Of a stretch of DNA of 24,941 nt, positions 9,258 through 15,994 are shown in pieces. The stretch is from Candidatus Accumulibacter sp. UBA704 (GTDB taxonomy: Bacteria > Pseudomonadota > Gammaproteobacteria > Burkholderiales > Rhodocyclaceae). The notes under the pieces were generated by a model. The model saw nothing but the letters and a program-made list of their open reading frames with translations. It was not told the origin of the DNA and did not search any database. The stretch is taken from NCBI GenBank assembly GCA_002304785.1, contig DBMG01000184.1, positions 11,611-36,551 of the forward strand. Direction: 5' to 3'. Position 1 is the first letter of the stretch. Every line of letters begins with the position of its first letter. The position numbers and the translations under genes are program-made.

Positions 9258-10103
9258 ATGAAACGCCTCATGACCCCAGACGAGTACTGCCAGCAGAAGG
9301 CCGCATCGAGCGGTTCGAGCTTCTACTACAGCTTCCTGTTCCTGCCTCCGAACCGGCGGCGGGCGATTACCGCCCTCTACGCCTTCTGCCGCGAGGTCGA
9401 CGATGTCGTCGACGAATGCAGCGACCCGCAACTCGCTGCCAGCAAACTCGTGTGGTGGCGGCAGGAACTCGACCGCCTGTACGCCGGACAGCCGCAGCAT
9501 CCCGTCACGCAGGCGCTGCAACGCGTATTGCCCGAATTCAGCCTGCCGCAGGAGCAGCTACTGGAAATCATCGACGGTATGGAGATGGACCTGCAGCAGA
9601 CGCGCTACCTCGACTTCAAAGCACTTTCCCTCTATTGCTACCGGGTGGCCAGCGTCGTCGGTCTGCTCGCCGCCGAGATATTCGGCTACACCGACCGCCA
9701 GACGCAGAAATACGCCCACGATCTGGGCATGGCCTTCCAGCTCACCAACATCATCCGCGACGTCGGCGAGGATGCCCGGCGCGGGCGCGTGTATCTGCCG
9801 ATCGACGAACTGAAACGCTTCGACGTGCCGGTCGCCGACATTCTCAATTCCCGCTATTCGGACAATTTCCGCAAGCTCATGGAATTCCAGATCGAGCGTG
9901 CAGAGCATTACTACGTCCAGGCCATGGCGCAGCTTCCGCCCATCGACCGCAAGACACAGCGACCGGGGCTGGTCATGGCGGCGATCTACCGCACCCTGCT
10001 CGACGAAATCAAGCGCGACGGCTGCCAGGTGCTCAGCCAGCGCACCTCGCTGACCCCGCTGCGCAAGTTGTGGATCGCCTGGCGGACGTGGATCAAGGGG
10101 TGA
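9258..10103 (+). CDS. hpnD: Presqualene diphosphate synthase HpnD
   Basis: HpnD condenses two farnesyl diphosphates head-to-head to presqualene diphosphate, the first step of the route. The 281-residue product has the squalene/phytoene synthase fold with SSFYYSFLFLPPNRR near residue 18, aspartate motif REVDDVVDE near 48, YCYRVASVVGLL, and a second motif NIIRDVGEDARRGRVYLP near 165. It follows hpnC after 20 nt. ATG at 9258 was chosen, although an in-frame ATG at 9270 is also possible because neither has a clear ribosome-binding site. Its stop overlaps the hpnE start. Confidence 0.94.
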   Translation: MKRLMTPDEYCQQKAASSGSSFYYSFLFLPPNRRRAITALYAFCREVDDVVDECSDPQLAASKLVWWRQELDRLYAGQPQHPVTQALQRVLPEFSLPQEQLLEIIDGMEMDLQQTRYLDFKALSLYCYRVASVVGLLAAEIFGYTDRQTQKYAHDLGMAFQLTNIIRDVGEDARRGRVYLPIDELKRFDVPVADILNSRYSDNFRKLMEFQIERAEHYYVQAMAQLPPIDRKTQRPGLVMAAIYRTLLDEIKRDGCQVLSQRTSLTPLRKLWIAWRTWIKG

Positions 10104-11389
10104 CCCGACACGTTGCCATCGTCGGTGGAGGCTGGGCCGGGCTCGCCTGCGGGGTGGAGCTGGCCGCCGCAGGCGTTCGGACCTGCCTGTTTGAAGCCGC
10201 GAGGCAACTGGGTGGCCGAGCACGCCGCGTCGATGTGCATGGCCACGCGCTGGACAACGGCCAGCACATCCTGATCGGAGCCTACCGCGAAACACTGCGC
10301 CTCATGAACCAAGCTGGCGCCGATCCCGCACGCGTGCTCCGACGCCTGCCGCTCGAATTGAACTACCCCGGCAGCGCTTTCTGCCTGCGATTGCCACGGA
10401 TTCCCGCCCCACTGAACCTAGTCATCGGGTTGATGACTGCCAAAGGTTGCACGGCGGGGGAAAAGATTGCCGCTGCAAAGTTCATGCGTTCGCTGCAGAC
10501 AAGGAAGTATCGCCTGGCCGAGGACATCTCCGTCGCCGAACTGCTCGACCAACAACACCAGACCGGCAGCCTCCGCCGCTTCATGTGGGAGCCGCTGTGC
10601 CTGGCCGCACTCAACACTCCACCGGAAAAGGCTTCGGCGCAGGTATTCGCCAACGTGCTGCGCGACAGCCTCGGCGGCGAACGCTCCGACACCGATCTGC
10701 TACTGCCGAATGCCGATCTCAATGCGGTATTCCCCGATGCCGCCGCCCGTTTCATCTCTGGGCACGGAGGAACGATAAGGCTGTCCGAGCGTGTGGAACA
10801 TATCGAACAGCCGTTACATATTGCCGGCGAAGCCTTCGACGACATCGTGATTGCCACTGCACCTCAACACGCGATCGTCCTGCTGCAAGACCATCCACAA
10901 ACGGCCGCCATCGCCCGAATGCTCGGCGACTACCGGTACGAACCAATCGGCACGGTCTATCTCGGCTATCCGGCAGGAGTTCGCCTTCCTCTTCCGATGC
11001 TCGGTATGGATGTCGGTTCGCCCGACCGTCTTGGACAATGGGTATTCGACAGGGGCCAGCTCGGCGACGCCGAGGGCGTCATGGGGTGCGTACTCAGCGC
11101 CGCAGGCACGTGGAACGAGCGTGACAGCGATGCGCTTGCGGCAACCCTGCACGCCGAACTGCAGGAAACGCTCGAACGCCCTCTGCCCCAACCGCTATGG
11201 CACCAGGTCATCCGCGAACGCCGCGCCACGTTTTCCTGCCGACCGGGACTCCCCCGCCCTAAATCAAGGACGCTACTGCGCGGCCTGTGGCTGGCCGGCG
11301 ACTATGTCTGTGCCGACTACCCGGCGACCCTCGAAGGCGCGATTCGGAGCGGAGTCGCTGCGGCCCGGGCAATTCTCGGAAGGAATTAG
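10100..11389 (+). CDS. hpnE: Hydroxysqualene dehydroxylase HpnE (FAD-dependent)
   Basis: HpnE reduces hydroxysqualene to squalene and completes the module. The 429-residue product is a flavin amine-oxidase/phytoene-desaturase type protein. It has the dinucleotide-binding motif VGGGWAGLACGVELA at residues 8-22, GGRARRVDVHGHALDNGQH after it, and the C-terminal FAD-closing segment GLWLAGDYVCADYPATLEGA. The frame is open far upstream, but the family start is the GTG at 10100-10102, which overlaps the hpnD stop as GTGA and gives translational coupling. GGA lies 7 nt before it. No squalene-hopene cyclase follows. Confidence 0.92.
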   Translation: MTRHVAIVGGGWAGLACGVELAAAGVRTCLFEAARQLGGRARRVDVHGHALDNGQHILIGAYRETLRLMNQAGADPARVLRRLPLELNYPGSAFCLRLPRIPAPLNLVIGLMTAKGCTAGEKIAAAKFMRSLQTRKYRLAEDISVAELLDQQHQTGSLRRFMWEPLCLAALNTPPEKASAQVFANVLRDSLGGERSDTDLLLPNADLNAVFPDAAARFISGHGGTIRLSERVEHIEQPLHIAGEAFDDIVIATAPQHAIVLLQDHPQTAAIARMLGDYRYEPIGTVYLGYPAGVRLPLPMLGMDVGSPDRLGQWVFDRGQLGDAEGVMGCVLSAAGTWNERDSDALAATLHAELQETLERPLPQPLWHQVIRERRATFSCRPGLPRPKSRTLLRGLWLAGDYVCADYPATLEGAIRSGVAAARAILGRN

Positions 11390-11428
11390 GCTCCTGATAC
11401 TCCCGGAGCACGTATAGCCCGGCGCGAA

Positions 11429-11686
11429 CTACGCTCTGATGGCGATATAACCGGTGACCAGGATCATTACCAGGAAGCACGCGCAGATCGCCCACCCCTC
11501 GCGTGTGCGTGGAACCCCGAAGTGCATGAAGTCGCCGAGAAAACCCCGGCGGTTGAGAAAACTCTTTGACGTGTCGCGCGTCCGGAACCACTTGCTCTTG
11601 CGTTCCGGTCCGATGACCAGCGACGTCACCGCCACAACTACCAGCCAAGCCAGCAATGTAAGACCTACTCGTGCATCGATATCCAA
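11429..11686 (-). CDS. Small two-helix membrane protein, unknown function
   Basis: I do not recognise a family. The 85-residue product has two predicted membrane helices, at about residues 8-24 (LTLLAWLVVVAVTSLVI) and 67-83 (ICACFLVMILVTGYIAI). They are joined by a basic, arginine/lysine-rich loop (PERKSKWFRTRD, NRRGFLGDFMHFGVPRTREGW). A perfect AGGAGG (11694-11699) lies 7 nt before a TTG at 11684-11686, so TTG is the best start. The GTG six bases further upstream is only 1 nt from the AGGAGG, which is too close. It converges with hpnE, whose stop lies 39 nt away, and an inverted repeat (11701-11719) sits just upstream of its ribosome-binding site. Confidence 0.72.
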   Translation of the reverse strand: MDIDARVGLTLLAWLVVVAVTSLVIGPERKSKWFRTRDTSKSFLNRRGFLGDFMHFGVPRTREGWAICACFLVMILVTGYIAIRA

Positions 11687-11700
11687 AACCACGCCTCCTT

Positions 11701-11719
11701 ACCGATCACTCCGATCGGT
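11701..11719. repeat. Inverted repeat upstream of the small membrane protein
   Basis: ACCGATC and GATCGGT form 7-bp perfect arms around ACTCC. It ends directly beside the AGGAGG of the gene on the minus strand. It may be an operator or an mRNA hairpin that masks the ribosome-binding site. Its half-sites resemble the TetR repeats at 16998 and 17683, but the spacing is one base longer. Confidence 0.5.
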
Positions 11720-11758
11720 GACTCATTTCGAAGCAAGCCGGCGGTCCGCGACGACCCG

Positions 11759-11779
11759 AAAAGGCTCCGGCAAGGAGCC
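11759..11779 (-). terminator. Intrinsic terminator after the YqhD-like gene
   Basis: On the minus strand GGCTCC (11779-11774) pairs with GGAGCC (11768-11763) across a 5-nt loop and is followed by TTTT then CGGG. It lies about 57 nt after the reductase stop codon. The U tract is short, so termination may be partial. Confidence 0.6.
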
Positions 11780-11835
11780 CCAAAGCCGCGCGATACTACG
11801 CTGCGAGAGGATACCTGTGCAACACCTGAATGGCT

Positions 11836-12981
11836 CTACGCGGCCGCCGCGACAATGTCGCGCACCACCGCCGGCGTGATTGCACTCTTTTCGCCCAACT
11901 TGGCCATGCCGTGCTTTTCGATACCCGCCGCAATCAGCTCCGGAGCCTCCGGACCGGAGACACCGGCCTCGCTGAGACGTACCGGCACACCGAGGCTGCG
12001 GAACAGATTTTCGATCGCGTCGACGGTACGCTGCGCCAGGCCGACATCCGGCGCCAGATCGAAAACGGCACGCCCCATCTGCGCCAGCTTGACCTTCTTG
12101 TTCTCGAGCTGGTTGCGCAGCAGCGACGGCAGGACGATGGCCAGCGTACGTGCATGGTCGATGCCATAGGCGGCGGTAATTTCGTGACCGATCATGTGCG
12201 TCGCCCAGTCCTGCGGCACGCCGGCGCCGATCAGCCCGTTGAGCGCCTGATTGGCCGTCCACATGAAGTTGGCGCGCCAAACATCGTTGTCGCGCTGCTT
12301 GAACTGAAGCGCCAGATTGACCAGATTGCGCAGCAGCGTCTCGGCGAATCCATCCTGCACCCATCCCTGAACCGGATAGGTCAGGTACTGCTCGCAGACG
12401 TGCACAAAGGCATCGACGAGGCCATTGGCAACCTGCCGCTCGGGCAGTGACTTGATCACATCCGGATCGAGCACGGCAAATCGCGGAAACACCGCGTTGG
12501 ACGAAAAAAACAGCTTTTCCCTGGTCGACTTGCGCGTAATGACGGCACCGCCATTGGATTCCGACCCGGTCGCCGGCAGGGTCAGCACCGCACCGAGCGG
12601 CAGAGCCTGCTTGACGCGATGCTTGCCGAGCAGGATGTCCCACCCGTCGCCCTCGTAGCACGCCGCCGCGGCCACGTACTTGCTGCCGTCGATGACCGAG
12701 CCGCCGCCAACGGCAAGAATGTAATCGAGTCCTTCCTTGCGGATCAGCGCCACGGCCTGGTCCAGCGTTTCCACCGTCGGGTTCGGCTCGACACCGGAGA
12801 ATTCCATCCATTTGTGCCCGGACAGGGCAGCGGCAACCTGATCATAAACGCCGTTGCTTTTGATCGAGCCGCCGCCGTAGATCACCAGCACTTTCTTCGC
12901 CGGATCGATGGCCTTGGCGATCGCCGAGATCATTCCCTGGCCAAAGTGGATAACAGTCGGGTTGGAATACGTAAATTTCAT
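11836..12981 (-). CDS. yqhD: YqhD-like iron-containing alcohol dehydrogenase / NADPH-dependent aldehyde reductase
   Basis: The family reduces toxic short-chain and lipid-derived aldehydes to alcohols with NADPH. The 381-residue product resembles E. coli YqhD along its whole length. Shared segments include YGGGS, FSGVEPNPTVETL, AVGGGSVIDGSK, LPATGSESN, and ALNGLIGAGVPQDWATHM. Likely metal ligands are D190, H194, H262 and H276. ATG at 12979-12981 is used because GGAG lies 8 nt before it; a GTG one codon earlier is the alternative. It follows ybbA by 27 nt on the same strand and may share its transcript. YqhD identity is strong; the physiological substrate is not known from sequence. Confidence 0.9.
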   Translation of the reverse strand: MKFTYSNPTVIHFGQGMISAIAKAIDPAKKVLVIYGGGSIKSNGVYDQVAAALSGHKWMEFSGVEPNPTVETLDQAVALIRKEGLDYILAVGGGSVIDGSKYVAAAACYEGDGWDILLGKHRVKQALPLGAVLTLPATGSESNGGAVITRKSTREKLFFSSNAVFPRFAVLDPDVIKSLPERQVANGLVDAFVHVCEQYLTYPVQGWVQDGFAETLLRNLVNLALQFKQRDNDVWRANFMWTANQALNGLIGAGVPQDWATHMIGHEITAAYGIDHARTLAIVLPSLLRNQLENKKVKLAQMGRAVFDLAPDVGLAQRTVDAIENLFRSLGVPVRLSEAGVSGPEAPELIAAGIEKHGMAKLGEKSAITPAVVRDIVAAAA

Positions 12982-13008
12982 CACTGGAGCTCCAATTAAA
13001 CAGACAGG

Positions 13009-13704
13009 TCAGACAACTTCTTGAATGGTGCCGGCATGCATGCGCAACCGGCGCCCGCAGCGCGCGGCGATTTCCTCGTCGTGAGTGACGAGGATCAGCG
13101 TTGTCCCGCGCTCCGCGTTGATGGCGAACATCAGTTCGATGATCTGGTGGCCGGTCGCCGCATCGAGGTTCCCGGTCGGTTCGTCAGCCAGGATCAGCTT
13201 CGGTTTCGGCGCGAACGCCCTGGCCAGAGCTACGCGTTGCTGTTCGCCCCCGGACAGGTGCTTTGGATAGTGACGCAGGCGGTGCGAAAGACCGACCCGT
13301 TCCAGCCAGAATTGCGCTTCGGACCTGGCGTTCGACATTCCAGCGAGTTCGAGCGGCAACATCACGTTTTCGATGGCATTGAGCGAAGGCAGCAACTGGA
13401 ACGACTGGAAGACGAACCCGAGCAGGCGCCCGCGCAGCACGGCGCGAGCATCCTCATCGAGATCGTTCAGCAACTTGCCGGACAGCGTCACCGATCCGCT
13501 GCTCGGCAGGTCCAGCCCGGCCAGCAGACCGAGCAACGTCGACTTTCCGGAACCGGATGCGCCAACAATGGCCACCGTTTCGCCGGCAGCCACGGAGAAT
13601 GAATTCTCGTGCAGAATAACCAGCGGCTCGCCACCGTTATCGACGCTCTTGGTCAGGCCGCTGACTTCCACCACTTTTATCACTCTTGTTTCTGGCGCAC
13701 TCAT
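13009..13704 (-). CDS. ybbA: YbbA-type ABC transporter ATP-binding protein
   Basis: This is an ABC ATPase of the LolD/MacB-like group that normally works with an FtsX-type permease. The 231-residue product has Walker A VGASGSGKST near residue 51, Q loop FVFQSFQLLP, signature LSGGEQQRVALARA, Walker B LILADEPTGNLD and switch histidine LVTHD. Its start (VVEVSGLTKSV) and its divergence from tesA match E. coli YbbA. The chosen ATG at 13702-13704 overlaps the tesA ATG. The frame stays open upstream to an ATG at 13783-13785, so a longer form inside tesA cannot be excluded. No permease gene follows. Confidence 0.88.
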   Translation of the reverse strand: MSAPETRVIKVVEVSGLTKSVDNGGEPLVILHENSFSVAAGETVAIVGASGSGKSTLLGLLAGLDLPSSGSVTLSGKLLNDLDEDARAVLRGRLLGFVFQSFQLLPSLNAIENVMLPLELAGMSNARSEAQFWLERVGLSHRLRHYPKHLSGGEQQRVALARAFAPKPKLILADEPTGNLDAATGHQIIELMFAINAERGTTLILVTHDEEIAARCGRRLRMHAGTIQEVV

Positions 13705-14320
13705 GTTCCGATTGTTTTCCTTTCGTTTCCTGCTGTTCACCGGCCTGTTGCTGGCCGCGCCGACCGTTCTGGCCGCACGCAACATTCTTGTCTTCGGTGA
13801 CTCGCTCTCGGCAGGCTACGGCATCCGGCAGGACGCCGCCTGGCCCAGCCTGCTGGCCAAGCGGCTGCAGGAGAGGAAGCTCGATTATAGCGTCGTCAAT
13901 GCCAGCATCTCAGGAGAAACCACCAGCGGCGGCCGGGCTCGCCTGGAGGACGCCCTCAACAAGCACTCGCCCAGCATCGTCATCATCGCGCTCGGCTCGA
14001 ACGACGGACTGCGCGGCCTGCCCGTCGCCACCATGCGCGAAAACCTGCTGAGCATGACCGCGACGGCGCAAAAGCGGAAAGCCCGCGTGCTCATCGTCGG
14101 CCAGCGCCTTCCGCCCAACTACGGTCCTTACGCGGACCAGTTTCACCAGGCTTTTGGCGAAGTCGCCAAGGCCGGCAAAACGGCGTTCGTCGAGTTCCTG
14201 CTCGAGGGTGTCGCACTGACTCCGGAATTGTTCCAGCCGGACAACCTGCACCCCACCGCTGCGGCACAACCGCGCCTGCTCGACAATGTCTGGCGCGGAC
14301 TGGAGCCATTGCTGAAATAA
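13703..14320 (+). CDS. tesA: Periplasmic multifunctional esterase / acyl-CoA thioesterase I (SGNH hydrolase)
   Basis: TesA hydrolyses thioesters and esters in the periplasm. The 205-residue product starts with a signal peptide (MFRLFSFRFLLFTGLLLAAP, cleavage after about A24). It then shows the SGNH blocks: GDSLS with S34, G71 in SISGETTSGG, N100 in GSNDGLRG, and the D180/H183 pair in PDNLHPTA. The ATG at 13703-13705 gives this signal peptide, so the start is well fixed despite a weak ribosome-binding site. It is divergent from ybbA with start codons overlapping by two bases and is followed by a strong hairpin. Confidence 0.93.
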   Translation: MFRLFSFRFLLFTGLLLAAPTVLAARNILVFGDSLSAGYGIRQDAAWPSLLAKRLQERKLDYSVVNASISGETTSGGRARLEDALNKHSPSIVIIALGSNDGLRGLPVATMRENLLSMTATAQKRKARVLIVGQRLPPNYGPYADQFHQAFGEVAKAGKTAFVEFLLEGVALTPELFQPDNLHPTAAAQPRLLDNVWRGLEPLLK

Positions 14321-14355
14321 CACGACCCGCATCCGTGAAGCGGCAGCATCAAAGA

Positions 14356-14385
14356 GATCGGCCGGGCATCTCTGCCAGGCCGATC
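14356..14385. terminator. Long hairpin between convergent tesA and DUF3460 gene
   Basis: GATCGGCC (14356-14363) pairs with GGCCGATC (14378-14385), and after one G/A mismatch an inner GGCA/TGCC pairs around TCTC, giving 12 bp in total. Neither side has a strong T run (CGTCTTGCT on plus, TCTTTGA on minus). Its place between convergent genes suggests a bidirectional terminator. Confidence 0.5.
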
Positions 14386-14435
14386 CGTCTTGCTCCGACA
14401 TCAGTGGCGACACGCTCGCCCGCCCAAATGCCGGC

Positions 14436-14627
14436 TCACTCGAAGTGCATGTCGTAAGGATACGGATTCTGCTGCTCAGTCGCCTCACGAAAGACCTTCA
14501 GTTCGGCAAAATCGACCTTCTTGTTCCACAACAGGCTCATTCCTTCGCGTTGCTCGCTTTCCCACTCCGGGTGCTTGGCACGCATTTCCAGCTGGAATTT
14601 CTCGAATTCCGACTGGTAAATCGCCAT
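14436..14627 (-). CDS. Small DUF3460-family protein
   Basis: The function is unknown. The 63-residue protein fits the betaproteobacterial DUF3460 pattern: an N-terminal YQSEFEKFQLEM helix, a HPEWE segment, a central LLWNKK tryptophan motif and a C-terminal QQNPYPYDMHF. It is soluble and acidic with no membrane helix. The ATG at 14625-14627 has GGAGGGGG 5-6 nt upstream, which fixes it. It lies 32 nt after the DUF3567-like gene on the same strand, so the two small genes are probably co-transcribed. Confidence 0.83.
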   Translation of the reverse strand: MAIYQSEFEKFQLEMRAKHPEWESEQREGMSLLWNKKVDFAELKVFREATEQQNPYPYDMHFE

Positions 14628-14659
14628 CAAAACCCCCTCCTTTCAGAGAAAAAAGGCGT

Positions 14660-14893
14660 TCAGTGAAACGCAATCGGCTTCGCCACGCCGGCGCAATAAT
14701 CGTCGAGCAGCGAATCAATCGATTCGATGTCGCGTTCGTCTTCTGGAATATTGTCGATAGCTTGGCGCAACCCGATGGCCACCGAGCCCTGGACGAACAG
14801 TGAACGCCTTCCCAGCTTGTCCACCAGTTCAAAGGCCGCCCGGACGGGATAGGCCACAATGGCGTAATGCTCGCTGTTATAGACTATGTTCAT
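14660..14893 (-). CDS. Small DUF3567-family protein
   Basis: The function is unknown. The 77-residue protein fits DUF3567, a small betaproteobacterial family: start MNIVYNSEHYAIVAYP, then FELVDKLGRRSLFVQGSVA and a C-terminal helical part ending near VAKPIAFH. No signal peptide or membrane segment is seen. AAGGAG lies 5 nt before the ATG at 14891-14893. A sigma-32-like promoter (14979-15006) lies upstream, and the DUF3460 gene follows on the same strand. Confidence 0.83.
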   Translation of the reverse strand: MNIVYNSEHYAIVAYPVRAAFELVDKLGRRSLFVQGSVAIGLRQAIDNIPEDERDIESIDSLLDDYCAGVAKPIAFH

Positions 14894-14978
14894 CTCGACT
14901 CCTTTCTCCGTTGCACGACAAGGCCTGACTCGTTGGTTCCATCGGCAGGCGCCAAGCATTCATCCCTTTCGGGAAGGA

Positions 14979-15006
14979 AGATGAGTCCGCTTCTTCACAT
15001 TTCAAG
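14979..15006 (-). promoter_or_regulatory. Sigma-32-like promoter upstream of the DUF3567 gene
   Basis: On the minus strand CTTGAAA (15006-15000) is followed after 13 nt by ACTCATCT (14986-14979). The -35 is perfect for sigma-32 and the spacing equals that of the lon promoter. The -10 matches five of seven defined bases of CCCCATNT. It would give a leader of about 80 nt that includes a small GAAA-capped hairpin. Confidence 0.42.
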
Positions 15007-15127
15007 CAAAAGCAACTACGTCCTATAACTACAGACTGGCAGAGATCCAGCAAAGTTCAAGCGTTCTCGGGAAGCACCGGCATTCACATCGCGTGCCCGC
15101 GCCAGTCGCGGGTTATCGACCGAATTT

Positions 15128-15880
15128 TCAGCCCTGACCAAACGTCACACGGACATCGCCGATAATATTGGCGTCCGGGCCGAAGCCACGTTCGATCAGC
15201 ACTCCCGCCCCGTCGCGATGGCACAGCAACAACGTCGACGCCCGGGTTCCGTAATCCGGCGAGCGGACGAATACGGCCGACAGGCGCCGCTCCCAATCCA
15301 GCGAAACACCCGTTGCCGGCAAGGCCTCATCGGGAACAATCTCGTCGTCGGCGAGGAGATCAAAGAAAGGCCGTTCGACAGGCAGGTGTTCGAGCGCCTC
15401 GGCGAAACGGGCTTTGGCGGTCGTCAGCTTGGGCCACGGCGTATCCAACAGATGGTTCGAGACGCCGTAGATGCCGGCCGGCAAAACGCGCGGCGGGCCG
15501 TCGCGGTTGGAGCAATAGCAAAGCGTCTCGGCGTCGGCGACCAACAGATTGAAACCGGAAAACGCCGCGCCCGTAATGCTCGCAGAGAAATCCCTGGGCG
15601 ACATTGTTCCGCTCAGGAAATCGCGCGTAAGACACCCGCGCGATTGCAGCCCTTTGGGTTTCCCCGGCTCCCGCACATTGGTCACCGCGGCGAAACGCCC
15701 CGTCTCCGTAACCCCGAGCCAGGTTCCTCCGGCTTCCAAGTCGCGCCCGGCAACAACGTAAGGAACTTCTCTCCACCGGGCGGCAGCCGCCGTCGGGCGA
15801 GCATGGAATTCGTCCCGATTGGCGGCAACGACCAGCGGATAATCCGGATGAATCTGCCAGGCAACGAGAATCAGGCACAT
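15128..15880 (-). CDS. NRDE (TANGO2-like) family protein
   Basis: TANGO2/NRDE proteins are predicted N-terminal-nucleophile-type hydrolases; eukaryotic TANGO2 is linked to lipid or heme handling, and the bacterial role is not settled. The 250-residue product starts MCLILVAW, with Cys2 able to become the N-terminal residue, and carries the naming motif ANRDE near residue 22. Further family segments are AGRDLEAGGTWLGV, AAVTNVREP, FNLLV, YCSNRDG and GIYGVSNHLLDTPWPK. The ATG at 15878-15880 was chosen to place Cys2; a GTG three codons upstream would not. No Shine-Dalgarno is evident. It diverges from the amidohydrolase gene over 114 nt. Confidence 0.9.
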   Translation of the reverse strand: MCLILVAWQIHPDYPLVVAANRDEFHARPTAAAARWREVPYVVAGRDLEAGGTWLGVTETGRFAAVTNVREPGKPKGLQSRGCLTRDFLSGTMSPRDFSASITGAAFSGFNLLVADAETLCYCSNRDGPPRVLPAGIYGVSNHLLDTPWPKLTTAKARFAEALEHLPVERPFFDLLADDEIVPDEALPATGVSLDWERRLSAVFVRSPDYGTRASTLLLCHRDGAGVLIERGFGPDANIIGDVRVTFGQG

Positions 15881-15994
15881 GGATGACACGAAGAGGAATG
15901 CATTTCCGGCAGGCTACCCCATCGCCCCACGCCGTTCAATTGTTCTCGCGGCAGGCTGGAACAAACCTGCAAGGTCCGGGTCAGAGAGAAGCGC

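Noticed and set aside
11392..11414. GCTCC/GGAGC hairpin after hpnE considered as a terminator
   Set aside because: The stem is only 5 bp, the loop is 10 nt and there is no T run downstream.
11701..11719. Inverted repeat considered as a third copy of the TetR operator
   Set aside because: The half-sites resemble the other two, but the spacing is one base longer and the inner arm bases differ, so it is listed as an unassigned repeat only.
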